A DNA stretch of 64,000 nt from positions 43,700,698-43,764,697 of the forward strand of contig NC_054879.1 in the NCBI RefSeq assembly GCF_018320785.1, given 5' to 3'. Source of the DNA: Cheilinus undulatus. Its lineage: Eukaryota > Chordata > Actinopteri > Labriformes > Labridae. The notes under the pieces were generated by a model. It had not been told where the DNA came from, did no database searches, and was given only the letters and a program-made list of their open reading frames with translations. Made by a program: the position numbers and the translations under genes. Positions 13,101-28,100 of the stretch are shown one piece after another (the stretch's first letter is position 1; each line of letters begins with the position of its first letter).

Positions 13101-16100
13101 TCACTTTGGCTTTTGTTTAGATAGCTCACCATGCATGGGAATGGGGAGTTGCCATGACTATTTTGAAAGCTTTCCCCCTCTTTTATTGTGTCATTAGAGA
13201 AAAGCAGAGGGAAGACCTGAGGTAATTGGCAATCACGAAATGTAAAAAATGTCTATCCAAAAAAAGTTTAAATTAGATTAAACTTCACTTGTTTTTTTTT
13301 TTACAAAATAGTGTTGTGTTATTAACACTTGTGTGCTTTTATGATTTGTCTCTGCAGCCACACTCACCAGAACCTGCAACTCTGATCAGTTTCGCTGTGA
13401 TGACGGCAGGTGCATCGCCTCCTCTTGGATCTGTGATGGGGACAACGACTGTGGGGACATGAGTGACGAAGATCAGAGGCATAACTGTGGTATGCATCCT
13501 TTTCTTTCATATCTTCTTTCTCTTTGTCCTCTTCCTCATCCTTGCTGCATCTCCTCCCCTCACAGCCCATCCTCTTGTTTCCCAGAACTCCTCCACTTTT
13601 ACCCCCCTCTCGCTTCCCTCATCCTGTCGTTATTCAGGACGCTGATGGATTAGGATACACACCACTGGGGGAGTGTTGTGTGGGAGAAACTGGCAGTCAG
13701 TGCCTGGCATCTTAGTCTCCTGTAGAAGGTCTCCATCCCAAGGAGCTGACATTCCTGATTTCTCCTGCCTCACTCGTTACTTTGTGCATGTCTCCTTTCT
13801 CTGGCTTCCAGGCTCAGGCTGGATCAAGACTTTTATGTCTCACCAATGTGTGCTCCAACAATAAGGTGCCTGAAGCTAAAGACTTCAGCAAAGCCTGAGC
13901 CTCTGTAGGAGACTCACTTCAAACAATGTGCATCAATCACATTAGATGGATAAAGAATTTGAAGTCACGGCTGCATGTTTGAAAATAGAGATAGGAATGT
14001 ATGGTTTGCCAAAAATGCAGGTTGACACTGGGTCATCACTATTATTATTTAACGTTTGTAAACCCCTTTATTTATTTTATTTTCCAGCCAATCGCACTTG
14101 TTCAAATCTAGAGTTCACCTGTGTGAACAATCAGCCACCACAGCGGAAATGCATCCCACGTGACTGGGTGTGTGATGGAGACGCTGACTGTGCAGATGCT
14201 TTGGATGAACATCAGAACTGCACACGCAGATCCTGTGGCATCAATGAGTTCACCTGTAACAACGGCCTCTGCATACGCAGCGCCTACAGGTTAGAAGAGC
14301 ATCATAAATACCTCTAAAATCTGTTTGTGTTGCAATGTTAGCTCACCTTCTGTGGCCTTGTTTTTAAATTCAGGTGTGATCGACGAAACGACTGCGGGGA
14401 CGGAAGTGATGAACAGGGTTGCACCTATCAGCCGTGTCAGCAGCATCAGTTCACCTGTCAGAACGGCCGCTGCATTTCCCACGACTTTGTCTGCGATGGA
14501 GACAATGACTGTGGAGACGAGTCTGATGAGCTGGAGCACATGTGCCACACACCAGCACCCACCTGTCCTCCTGGAGAGTTTAAATGTGACAATGGGCACT
14601 GTATCCCCCTGAGCCAGGTCTGTGACAGGAGCGATGACTGCTCTGACAACAGTGACGAGAAGGGATGTGGTGAGTGTGAAACGTTTTTCAGATAAGCTGA
14701 GAAAGGTTATGAATGATGTACTGTTAGCTTTATGTTTTCCTGCTGCAAGCTCCCTCTAGGGCAGTGATTCTCAACCTGTCAGGCATCAGGAGCCACCACC
14801 ATCTCCCTTAAAGGGGACATGCTATGCAAAAATCACTTTTTCAGGCTTTTCTGAAATACCAGAAAAATCCACCCTCCTCCCCTCTCTTTCTCCACCTTTC
14901 AGAAAATATATGTTGAAACAAGCTGTTCTTAGATTTTCCCCTCATGATATTATGTGGGGAGTTAGCCCTGCCCCCAGGTTTGGATGGCATTTCCTGCTTG
15001 ATTGAAAGTCCCAACCTCCTCTCCTGATCCTCCTCTCAGCTGCCAGCTGAGGATAACAAAAAAAAAGACCTATTTCATGCATGTGTTTTTCACCAATCAT
15101 GATTTGATATATTTGACCCAAACCCAGTGATGAAGGATGTGACAGCTCTAGAATATGTGGCAAAAATATATCGGTTGCCCCCTTGTGGCTGGCTGTAGTA
15201 TAGGCAAAAGGGACTGAATTCACTGCTAACGGCTAAAAAATAAGGTATATTTCAATGGAAAATAAAGACATTTAAATGCTTTTTTAATGTTCTGCCCCCC
15301 AGAATATCTGCCAAGAAAAATATCTGGCCCTTGTGCAAATGTTGTTGTTGATCCCCTTTCATCTTCTTTTCAGAATCGAGTTTTTGCCAGGTACATTTTC
15401 ACACATACAGGAAAGTGACTTGGTGTTTGGTGCAAAAAAAAAAAAAAAAAGGAGGAGAAGAAAAATATTAAGAGGCTAATAATGATATTAAGAGGCTAGA
15501 AACTTTAATAGATTGTTGTGTAAAAATATTAGGCTTTATATTTTCATGTTTAAGTTTAAGGTAACTTATAATTATGCAGTTTTTTTAAAGACTTAAACAA
15601 AGTGTTGTTCTCATTTTCTGTAGGTGTAAATGAATGCACAGACCCATCCGTCCACCACTGTGATCACAACTGCACCGACACACCCACCAGCTTCATCTGC
15701 ACCTGTCGTCCTGGTTACCGCCTCATGTCCGACAAAAAAACCTGCGATGACATCAATGAGTGTGCGGAGACTCCGAGTGTGTGCAGCCAGATCTGTGAAA
15801 ACACGGTCGGCTCCTACATGTGTAAATGCGCCCCGGGATTCCTCAGGGAGCCAGACGGACGCAGCTGTCGTCAAAACAGCAACATCTCACCCTACCTCAT
15901 CTTCAGCAACCGCTATTACCTGAGAAACCTGTCAACAGACGGAGAGGCTTACTCTCTGATCCTGCAGGGTTTGACCAGTGTGGTTGCCATGGACTTCGAC
16001 CGTGTTGACAAACGACTTTATTGGATTGATGTGAGCCGCAGAGTGATCGAGCGGATGCACTTTAATGGCAGTAACAGAGAGGTGGTGGTCAATGGAGTTT

Positions 16101-19100
16101 TACATGGAGAGGGCCTTGCAGTCGACTGGATCGCAAGGAAACTTTACTGGGCAGACAGCTTCTTGGACTGCCTGAAAGTGTCTGAGCTGGACGGTCGGTT
16201 TGTGAAGAAACTGGCTGAGCACTGTGTGGACCCCAATAACACCTACTGTTTTGAAAACCCCAGAGCAATTGTGTTACATCCAAAATATGGGTGAGTAAGA
16301 GAGAAAGTGGAGTCATGTTTTGTGTTGGAGCTGATAAATGTATTGGCTGGACTGCTTCTGGCACTGTAGCCTTATTGCACACGTTCCCTATTAGGATAAA
16401 TGATGGTGAACTATAAAAATGAATATTTCAAAGGCAGAAATGATCATATTTGATCTTTTTATGTCCATCTTTTTATGAATACTATAGATATTAGTGTTTT
16501 ATTAATTGAGACTGTCATTTTCCAAAAAATAAACAAAAAAATCTTGTAATTTGGTTTTAGCTACATGAAAAACACATCAACAATTAATCCATTCAATATA
16601 CTGAATCGTAACCAAATGAAGGCTATTGTTTGTTCATGCAGGATACCTTATCGCCTCTAAGCTCCCACAGCTGATCAGACCTCTTTCTCTCAGCACAGCT
16701 GTGTATTTAAAATATGACGTACTTTTCACTCATCCTTTGCATTAATGCTCATGCACCATGCTGCTGCTACTGCTGGCAAAGCTTAACCTCCTCCATCCTA
16801 GCTGCCTCCTTTATAGCATAACACTTGTTGCACCCTTTTATTCAGATTCATGCTACTATTGATTAATCAGTTTTGAACAAATTCTACTGTACTAAATGTG
16901 CATTGTTATAAATGTATCTATCTATATTGGCAGGGGCGACCCTGGCCAAGGTGAGGCCCTAAGCAGGTTCTGATATGAGTAATACTGGAGAAAAAAACGC
17001 AATTAGATTATTTTCCCAAATCACTCAGCCCTAATTAGAACCATTGTGGGAACTTTGACATAAATTAACAAACTAAACAATGGAAGAAGTTGACTTTTGA
17101 CAAGAGTGGTTGCAGAGTAAACGAGACGGACATGATGAGAGTTTCTGTGCTGCAAACATCAGGGGAGAGAGAGGGAGAGTGAGAGCGAGAGGGACACTGT
17201 GCACACTTCGTTGGTCACTGATGGCACCGATCTCCAAAAATAGATATCTTTAGGGTTAATTTACTCGTGTGATGGCAGGGTGCGTTGTATATTTATTACC
17301 TGGATCATATTTATCATGCAAACACCGGACTGATGTGCAGAGAGAGAAGAAAAAAATACTTAACGTGAGGCCCCCCCCCCACAGTGATGAGGCCCTATGC
17401 CGGGCCTATTCAATAGCGGCCTGAGGGCCACATGCGGCCCACAAACAACCCCAAAGTGGACCAGCCTGTAGTCATGTCAGAGATACAGAGGGCAAGCTGT
17501 TTTGCAATTTTTCATAAATTCCCACAGTATTTTAGACCATGAATGCAACACTCCCCGTAGCCTAGCAATAGTCTACCTACAATGCACTGCGTTGTTTTGA
17601 AGCGTGCCTTGCAATGCTGACAGAAGTAGACCCAAAATACCAAGTATAAATCATGTCCTTTTCAATTGTAGCTACAACTCTGCAAATTAAGTTTTTATGC
17701 ACTTTAAAATATGCCTGGATAAGATGACACCAAAATTATTAATTACAGAATTTCATTTTATTTTTCTTCTATTTATTTTTTCATTCAAGTGAAAAAAAAA
17801 CATTTCTTCTACCTCAGGTTGTGTTCAAATACAGCTCTGTTGTGTTTTTATGCACTTTTTGATGTGCTTTTGTCATGTTGTAAAATTTAAAAGGGAGACT
17901 TTGAATAAAAAGTGCATATATTTTATCAAATTGATCTGTATTGGTTCCAAATTTGACATTACCAGCTGTTTACTGGGCGCTGAACGTGTCCGGCCTAGCT
18001 AATTTTCCTGATTTCAGAATTTGGCCTGGTTGAATTTGTAACTGACTAGCCCTGCCCTCTGCCATGCGTAGTCTGCATATAGGCAGGGGCGGGCCTGTAT
18101 ATGGAAGTTTCTAGATATGTATGCCTTAAAAATTCAAAGCATGCTGCTTGACTAACCTAGGGAGCATCTTTTGAGTAGAGCCTTCTCCCAGTAAAACTTT
18201 ATAATTTTGCATATAAATTTAAAAAATGTTTAAGTGATGTTTGCTAACCCTAATCATATAGATTGTCTTCTTTTTGTAAGCTACATTTGCTTATCTGTCT
18301 TTTTCCTCTCGTTAGATATGTTTACTGGACTGACTGGGGAGACAAAGCCTTTATTGGTCGTGTTGGAATGGATGGAACCAACAAAACCACAATCATCACC
18401 ACAAAGATAGAGTGGCCTAATGGGATCACGATCGACTACTCCAATGATAAACTCTACTGGTCTGATGCTCATCTCAGCTACATTGAGTAAGAACATCCCT
18501 CTGATGAAACCTTAATGGCTTTAGTATATGCAGATACCTGTAACCAGCTTTACTTTTTTCTATGTCAGATACTCAGACTTGGACGGTCTACACAGACACA
18601 CAGTGTATGATGGGAATTTGCCTCACCCTTTTGCCCTGACTGTGTTCGAGGACACTGTTTACTGGACCGACTGGAACACACGCTCAGTAGAGAGAGGCAA
18701 CAAATATGACGGCTCTGATCGTCAGCTCCTGGTTAACACCACCCACAGGCCGTTTGACATTCATGTTTGCCACCCCTACAGACAGCCTATTGGTGAGTGT
18801 TGTGTCGCACAGATTTGCCACTTCAATTTAAATACAGTTCTTGATTACAAGCTGAACAATACCTGGCTTGTGTCTGAGGGCACTGATTGTGACTCTTCCT
18901 CTCACAGTAAGCAATCCTTGCGCTGTGAACAATGGAGGCTGTTCTCACCTGTGCCTCATCCGTCATGGGGGGCGGGATTACACCTGTGAGTGCCCTGACC
19001 ATTTCCTGGCGGTCCAAATAGGAGGTGTGAACCGATGCCTGCCCATGTGCACGAGCACGCAGTACAGATGTGCTAACAATGAAAGGTTTGTCGTGCTTTA

Positions 19101-22100
19101 TTCTAATGATCATGTGTGATCATGTGATGTAGCGTGCAGCTGTTACTGGTGGGCTAATTAGAAGTCAGATCTTGCAATATACCACAAAAGGCTTGTGTTA
19201 TTTAGTAGTAGTATTTTTTATTCAGTCATAACACAAACTCCAAACACTGAACACAATATAGGAATTGTAAATAAAGCCAATACAGTAGTCAGTAACAACC
19301 AAAAAAGGCCTAAGCAGAAGCAAAATGCTTATAAAAGCCTATCCTAATGTCTCATCAATTCAAGCTACCAACCTCCAGAAATGCAAAGAAACAATAACAG
19401 ATAAATCAATCACCCTTGTAAGCCTAAAAACAGCTTTCAAACAACTTTAAACCTGGAGTTTTGTTTTTTTATTTTCTTCTAGGCTGACGTACTAACAAGC
19501 TTAGTCCATAATTTGTATTTTGAAAACACTTCATTAAGCTGTAAATATGTGTTTGCAATGTTAGTATTGGGGGACAGCACCCCCTGCTGTTTGTAGCATA
19601 AAATAGTGTTCCAAAAACATTTCATCCTTTTAGTGTTTAGCGGACAATTGTAAGTCATAATTTATAGTGATGGGGTCAACAGAAGCTAAAATATTCTTTT
19701 AAAAATCATTATCTTTGTATAAATAATTGCAAAAATGATGGACACTTCAATCCCTTTATTTCAGCTGCAAGCTCATTTACAACTTTCCTCCTGTCACAGA
19801 GTTTCATTTTGTTAACTTGGCAAAGCCATGGGCTTTAAATGGTTAAAAGTGGGCAAGAAAGATGCTTACCTAACTCTGCTCAACAGGTGTATTCCTATCT
19901 GGTGGAAATGTGATGGTCAGAGAGACTGCAGAGATGGTTCGGATGAGCCCTCCACCTGCCCCGCTCGTCACTGCAGGCTCGGCCAGTTTCAGTGCAATGA
20001 CGGGAACTGCACCAGCCCACACTTCCTGTGCAACAGCAACCAGGACTGCCATGATGGCTCAGATGAAGACCCAGTGCTGTGTGGTAGGCTGTGTTCTTCT
20101 TTATTTTATTTATTTGTTTTACTTATTTATTATAGGGGACAGTGCACATGGGGCTGCATGGTGGCAGAGGGGTTAGCGCTGTTGCCTCACAGCAAGAAGG
20201 TCACTGGTTCATAAAAGATGCATACATAGCTGCATGTAAGTGTGAATGCATAGAGATAATAAAATGGTTAAGAGTGATGATTTTTCTCATTGTAATAGAT
20301 ATTTTGTGGGTTGCTTTGATTGCTTTGACATCAGTTGTTATTCCAAGCATGTCTCTGTGCACGATTGCCCCACTTAACCGGCCCATTTAACTTTTCTCTA
20401 GCTACACATCAGTGTGAAACCCGGCAGTGGCAGTGTGCAAATAAGCGCTGCATCCCTGAGTCATGGCAGTGCGACGGTGAGGACGACTGTGGGGATCAGT
20501 CCGACGAGGACCCTGCCCACTGCTCCACAAGAACCTGCAGCCCCGGTCAGTTCAAGTGCCGCAATGGACGCTGCATCCCCCAGAACTGGAAATGTGATGT
20601 TGACGATGACTGCGGCGACAACTCTGATGAACCATTAGAGGAATGCAGTAAGATTCTTTTTCCTTTATATTTCATTACAAATGCATGCCTTTTTTTAAAT
20701 ATAAACAGGGCTTAAACTTAAGGAATATATTAGATCAAGCATAATCAAATCCTAAAGTAGGAAACAAGTGCAATAATCGTTGTCTAGTTCACTTAACACC
20801 CCTGGTGCTCTCTCTATAGTGGGACCTGGGTATCGATGTGACAACCACACAGAGTTTGACTGCAAGACAAACTACCGCTGTGTACCACTGTGGTCTGTTT
20901 GTAACGGCCAAAATGACTGCAGAGACAACAGTGATGAGCAGGGCTGTGGTAAGTCCTGCTTACTTTGTGACTGTGACTAAAAGAGTTGTATTTCTTAGGA
21001 TGAACGCTGGCATCAACACCTATTGTTAAGAGATTTACAGGTTAATTACATCTTATGCATTCTGCTATGTAGTGAGATGATTCAAGAGATCTTAAAAGAT
21101 TTAATGTCCATGCAGTGATTGAAGGGCAATTAGCCAACACCTCAGCCTCCTGTTAAACATTAACCAGTGAGGTAGTGGGAGGTACTGATGGAGAGGGTCT
21201 CACCACTCACCCTCCCCCACCATTTGCCTCTCCCTGAGAGCACCACAGATTTATGATCTGTCCGGTGCTATGGCTCTACATACACGTGTGTATATGTGCG
21301 TGTGCTGTTGCTCTGTCCTTGCGTGGGGGCAGGGTTCACACAAGCTTCTTTGTACTTTTTCTACGATTCCAAACACACTCGCCGCGGCCCTCCCGTCTCT
21401 TATCAGAGGCCCTCTCTCCATTAGTGCCATGCCCGCGCAGGACGGGAGATCCGTGCTAATCTTCCTGTAAGAATGTAGCAGATGGGCCAGGTGGAGGGCT
21501 AGGAGGGCGGGACTCGCTCACACGGCGCTATCTTTGACCCCCAGCACTGTGTGGTAGAGACGGCTCAGAGCAGCTCTCCTCCGCTCCTCTCCCGTCTGTG
21601 CTTCTCATCTCCTTTAGTCTTATCCTCCACAGAAACACACTGGGTAGAGGTCATAGGTACACTGCACTACTCCCTTTATGGCTGTCGTAATTAAAACATG
21701 AGATGCTGTTTATTTAAAATGTTTTCATCATCACTTAAGACCTAAAAATTATATTTTTATGTTTTTATTAAGAGTTTATTATACAGATCTATGCTGCTTT
21801 CATCAGAGGGATATTCTAAGAATCTGCTAAAGCACTGTAAATGAATATAATAACTGTAAGAAAGCACTCAGCTGCCAGTTGTTGCAGAGTTCATTTAAGC
21901 AGTATTAAAACCTTGCAGTCAATCCAGCCTGCAGACTGATTAGGTTGAGCCAAATGAAGCAAATAAAAAGAAGAAAAACGTATTCCAATCTTTGCCTTTT
22001 TTCACGTCTTGTTTTTTTTAACATCAAACCCTCCTGTACTAAGACAGAAAAGACCTGTGCCATATAAATGGTTCTGCATTTAGATGGTATAGATTCACGC

Positions 22101-25100
22101 TACCTGAATGAGTGAACAAATTCATAAAAAGCTTAAAGGCTATTATGGAAAACGCTTTGGACTTTTTTCTTAGAAATATTTTAAGGTGGCACCATGTTCC
22201 ATGGCTTCAACTAATAAAAAATTTTCAGAAAAGCTACTGCTGCAAAACATTCAGGACAAAAGGAAGCTGCAGATCCAACATCAGCTTAAGAATTTATTAA
22301 CCACAGGGTGCACAGTTGGCCTAGCAGTCTAAGGCATGATCCATGTACACGTTCGGCCCGGGTTTGAGACTTGTGGCCCTTTGCTGCATGTCTCTCCCCA
22401 CTCTCATCCCATTTCCGGCTCTATCCACTTTCCTCCTCTGTCAAATAAAGGCACAAAAAAGCCCAAAAATAAAATCTAAACAAAAGAGAAGAATTTATCA
22501 GCATCAACAGCAAGCTTTATTGAGAAAGTTTAACTGACTATAGAGAATAAATAATCCTGTAACCATTTCAACACATCTGCCCTCTGCAGTCAGAAAACGA
22601 TTCTGTTGCTACTCTCACATGAAATCTTACAGAATCAATACAAGGGCTGAACAATTTTAGTAAAAAATATCATTTCCATTTTTTTCCCCAATATTGCGAT
22701 TATTTTAGGTTCCTCATGGGTGGGCAGCCTGGGTTTGAATCCGGCCTGTGGCCCATTGCTGCATGTCTCTCCCCACTCTCTCCAGTTTCCAGCTCTATCC
22801 ACTGTCCTCCTCCTATCAAATAAAGGCCCAAAAAAGCCCAAAAATAAATCTAAAAAAAACCAAAAAACAAACACATTCACGACTGTATTTGTTGAAGTTT
22901 TTAATCAAAAATGAAATTTTCCTATTTTATGTTACATTTGAAGACATCATAACACATAGAATACAGTCGTCTAATTAAGTGATGTTGTTAGCATCTTTGC
23001 TAATGTTAGCAAAGATGTGCTTTGCCTGAAGGTGGAACTTATGACTCATCGTGCTTCGGTGTAAAGACAGTTCCTCACTATAGCATGTACCCACAGTTTT
23101 GGTTTTATCTTAACTAACATTCTCCAGCTTTTTAAAAAGAAAATTGCCGTTAAGCAGACCTGGGTCTGTCTCCTCACTCATCACTGCTGGCTGTGTCTAA
23201 CCCTCTCACCTCTTCACCCCCAGGCATATAAACATCTGCGCTGGAGGACTACGGGAGCAAGCTGTGGTCAAACTTAGTCATATGATTGAATTGCGTTATA
23301 ATGTTCTTAATGCGTTAAGGTTTCAAGATTAATCACAAGTGTTAATGCGTTAATGTTAACAGCCCTAGTTGTGACACATGTAAAAAAGGCTATTTTGCAA
23401 TGAAATGAATATAGTGTGCCTTTAGACTTCAGCTTGATTTTTAGTGGGCAAAAAAAAGATTGAAAACCCCTGGTCTACATTATCAAATGCTGTACTAAAA
23501 CAGAGCATGTTATCATCCAAGTTGAACCTGAGATCATAACAGTTTTGACTAGTGCCACCTCTGTAGAGTAAGTGCACAAAGGTCTTCAAAAGTAATTTTC
23601 AACCTTCAAGAGTGGGGCAGGTCTTATTTTATGTGGTCTATGAATTCTTAAGGTTCCTAAACTTGAAAAGCAACACTAGAAGAAGAGTAGAGTTTTAGAG
23701 ATGGACTTACTCATGTTTCACAATAAACATATTTTTATTAATCTGCATTTTGGTCCCAGATGAACTGACCTGTGATCCTAGTGGAGACTTCCGCTGTGAC
23801 AACCATCGCTGCATCCCACTGAGATGGAGCTGTGACGGAGACGATGACTGTGGGGACAACTCTGATGAACGCAGCTGCAGTGAGTGCTCTTTAAAACCAA
23901 CATCTTTCAACTTAACTCGAGAGTCTGCCTAGATTCTGCCAAGTACTTAGAGGACTGTGAACAGTGGACAGCTGAGTGCATTGTTTTGATATCATGTAAG
24001 TGTCCTTTAAGTAGGTGTCATATGACATTATAGCTGAGCTTCTAACGGCAAAAAAGACCTGCTGTGATTTTATCAGACAGCAGGGTGGTTTTGTAAGAGG
24101 CTGAACACTTGAGCAGACGGTAAAGCCCTTATCAGCTGCTAAAGAAACAGGCTGTCCTCAGTGTGTCAGCGAGAGGGAGTGAAGGAGTGTGTCACCCTTT
24201 GCCCCTGAGAATTTAAACATGTCTGAGAACATGCCGGCTAATAGTGATAATGCAGCTTCTCAAAGGAGGAACAGTGACTGGGGTTAAATCATGATGGTAC
24301 CACTCCACTTGTTGCTGCATGAGCTCACCGCTGAGTAACGGCTGCTCATGCTGGTGTCTGAGTGAGAATATGGTATGTTTTTTATCTAAATGTGCAGGAA
24401 AATAATACGCTGTTTTCATTCCTTCTCTATGTTTTTCCACAGCTCCACGCGCGTGCACAGAGAGCGAGTTTCGTTGTGACAATCTGCGCTGCATTCCTGA
24501 CCGTTGGGTCTGTGACCATGACAACGACTGTGAGGACAACTCGGATGAAAGGGACTGTGGTGAGTGGAGGCTCTTTGTTAGCTGGCTGTTTGTGAGTAAC
24601 GGAGGGCTGCACTAAACAAAGGAGCAATAAAACTTCAAGTATTGAAGCATAGAATAGACAGACAGGACCACCTATAGTCATCTATTCAAAATAGTTTATT
24701 CACTGGGCTGCACTCTTATTTTTTCTTAAAGTGCTTATAGAATTTAAGACAGTGAACTGTTTTTAAGCATCCCTGAAGTTGAGATACAGGAAATAAAAGG
24801 TTTGTTATTTAGGAATAAATAAAACCATCTTGGGACTTTTACTGTAGTCATGGCAAACACAAGGGAGAGCCTGGCATTGCAGAAGTAAGAGATAAGCTTT
24901 GGTTTGGCTTTGTTGCAGAGCTGCGAACTTGTCATCCTGGCTACTTCCAGTGCACCAGCGGACACTGTATCGCTGAGCGTTTCAAATGCGATGGCAACCC
25001 CGACTGTCTGGATTACACAGACGAGACATCATGTCGTAAGTGTTCGTCCACATCACCTGCAAGAGTTTTAAAAGAAAGTATGTTTCTTGATCATTACATT

Positions 25101-28100
25101 CTGTTTCTTCCAGCAACCCGCTTCCCCAACGGCACATACTGCCCCCACTTTCTGTTTGAGTGCAAGAACCACGTATGCATCCAGCCGCACTGGAAATGTG
25201 ACGGAGACAATGACTGTGGAGACAACTCAGACGAGGAGCTTCACCTTTGCTGTAAGAGAGAAAAATCACACAAGCTTGTCGATCCTGCCTGGAGGAAAAA
25301 GGACATTTTTGTAATGTGAGTGCTTTGTGTTCATCCACAGTGGAAATCCAGTGTGAGACTCCGTTCCGCTTCCGCTGTGACAATAACCGCTGCATCTACA
25401 GCCACGAGCTGTGCAACTCTGTGGATGACTGCGGTGATGGCTCTGATGAAAGGCAGGAAAATTGTAAGGATGATTATTAGCAACTCAAATCTGCTATGTT
25501 CTAGTTGGGGCTGAACGATTTTGGAGAATAATCTAATTTCAGTTTTTTCCTCAATATTTCAATTGTGATTTGGTATGTGACTATTCCTTAACTGTCTTTT
25601 ATTCCTAAACAAGGGCTGAACAGTTCTTTAAAAGTGTCTAATTCTCATGGTTTCACTCGTATTGCAAATTGGATATGAATTGTTGCATTGAAGGGTTTTT
25701 GTCATTCTTATATTTAATAAGAAAAAAGTACAAAAATGAGGATGGGATCAGCCTTTAGGGGCTGTTCCATAGAAGCACGAAAGGTGGCACTGTTGAGGCA
25801 ATTATTGAGGGTCATCTTTGAAACCTATATCAACTTTGCATTTTTCACACCCCACATTTGTTTGCCGATTTTTCTTTTTTGAGGACGATAAGGGGCACAA
25901 AAAGGCTCGAAATGCATGAAAATAAAAAAAGGACAAACATGAGTGCTTGGGCCCTAATTCAAGACAATATCTCCTTAGTTTTAGTCTTTGAAAGCAGTGT
26001 AATGACTGTCATGTATGCCCACACCTGGAGGGAATAAAATCCCCTGATTTAATTGGAGAAGACTTTACACAATGGTAATTTTTAGTCTTAAGTTGTATAC
26101 AAACATCAAAATTGAATAAATGAAATGAAAAATGACGAGCCCTTTTGGGTCTTGCCACTAACACTTAGACTAATAAAAAACTAAACTAAAACGGAGCATT
26201 TTTGTAAAATAAAAACTAAATTATACCAGCAACCTAGCAGGAAAAACTAGCTAAAACTAAACTGAAATGTAAAACAAAAGGTAAAAATGAAACCAAAATG
26301 AAAACTGATAAAAAAAAAAAACAAACTATTAAAACCTTGTGGCGTGCTTCTTTCCTTTTAGGCCAGAGCCCAACTCATGGACCCTGTACAGATGAAGAAT
26401 ATAAATGCAGTAATGGTCAGTGTATCCCTCTGCAGTATGCCTGTGATGATTATGATGACTGTGGGGATCAGTCAGATGAGCTCGGCTGCCGTAAGTAAAA
26501 AAATACTATAAAAATAATCATGAATTTATATATAATAGTAATGCTGTATACATATTTATGACAAGCTTCTTATTCAGCTGTTTTTTCTATTTCTAAATCC
26601 TGTTTTTATCTTTATTTTAATTCGCTTTAAGGGTTTTGTCAGCTGTTTTGCAACTTTTTGTTTTATTCGTATGTGTTGCTTCTTCCATTTGTCATCATAT
26701 TTTGACGTCTGAAGATAATACAATTAATATTAACATAATTTTAATGATTATTAAGTTTAGATCTATTGTTCAGCAGCTTTCAATGTGTAATGCACACTTT
26801 TTTTTACTGTATTTTCTATCACTGCCATGACTACAACCTGATAGAGTGCCTGTTTGTTATCACCCTCGACCGCTTCCTGGTTTAGTGTATGAATAAACTT
26901 GTATGAATTTATTTGTACAGCTTTTCCAAACATTTTAACACAGAAAAAAAAATTATTTAACAAAAATTACCAAGGTCTAAATTATTAGCCCCCCTTGTGC
27001 TTATAGTCAATAGTGTCTACTTTTTAGTGGATAACAGCCTGCAGTCATTTGTTGTAGTTTTCAACAAGTCTCTGTCACGTCTCCTGAGGAATCCCAGACC
27101 ATTTTTTTTTTGGCAAATTTCTCAAGCTCTTCCAGATTTGATGGCCTTCTGGCATGGATCTTTGTCTTTAGTTCACCCCACAGATTTCAAATGGGATTCA
27201 GGTCAGGGCTTTGTGCAGGCCACTCAATAACATTCACGTTGGTCTTCTAGAGCAATGGTTCTCAACTGGTCAGGCATCAGGGCGCACCACCAATCCTTTA
27301 AGAGAAACTGCGACCCAAAATTTCAAAAATGTTCAACCCTTTACTGACAAATGTTGCAGTTCGGACCCTAAATTAAAAAGAAAAATACACAAAGAGACAA
27401 GACAAAACAAACACGTCATTACAGAAGGACAAGCATGCATGAATGTATCTTATTTCAACCCAGGACAACGTGGAAATTAGGTACTTTCTCAAGGAATTTC
27501 CTTGTTATCTTAGAAAAACAGCTGTGTTATCCAAAGAAAAGTGGATTAATAAGTAGAAATCTCAAGACAAATATTTAGATGTACTTGTCATGAAAAGAAG
27601 ACCTTTGTATGAATATTCTTTAGGCACACATTTGCAACCCACTGGAACCCACTTTTGACCCATCAGTTGAGAACCACTGTTCTAGAGGTATTTCTCACCA
27701 GGAATGAAACGTTTTGAGTTGTCGTCGTGTTTGAAGACAAAGTGACGATTTAGATCCAGTTTTGCTGCTGACTGTTTGAGATTTTCCATCAATCTTCACA
27801 TATCCTTCTCTCTTTGTGTTTCCTTCCATCTTTACGAGATTGCCAGTTTTAGTTGCATCCCCACAGCATTATCCTCCTACCACCATGTTTCACTGTGGGT
27901 ACGGTGTTCTCTCCCCTCTTTCTCCAAACATCAGCAACGTCTCTGTGGCCAAAGAGCTGTAGTTTAGTTTCATCTGACCAAAGGACACGCTTCTATTATG
28001 CAGAATCTTTCCTCAAGGTTGTCCTTAGCAGACTTCAGTCTGGCCTGAAGGTGTCTCTTCTGTAGAAGTTTTTCTTGGTCCATTCCTGTGCAGGGCCCTC

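Noticed and set aside
16935..18100. possible extra exons in the 2 kb lrp2 intron 24
   Set aside because: The propeller is continuous across the intron and the sequence is transposon remains with no open frame.
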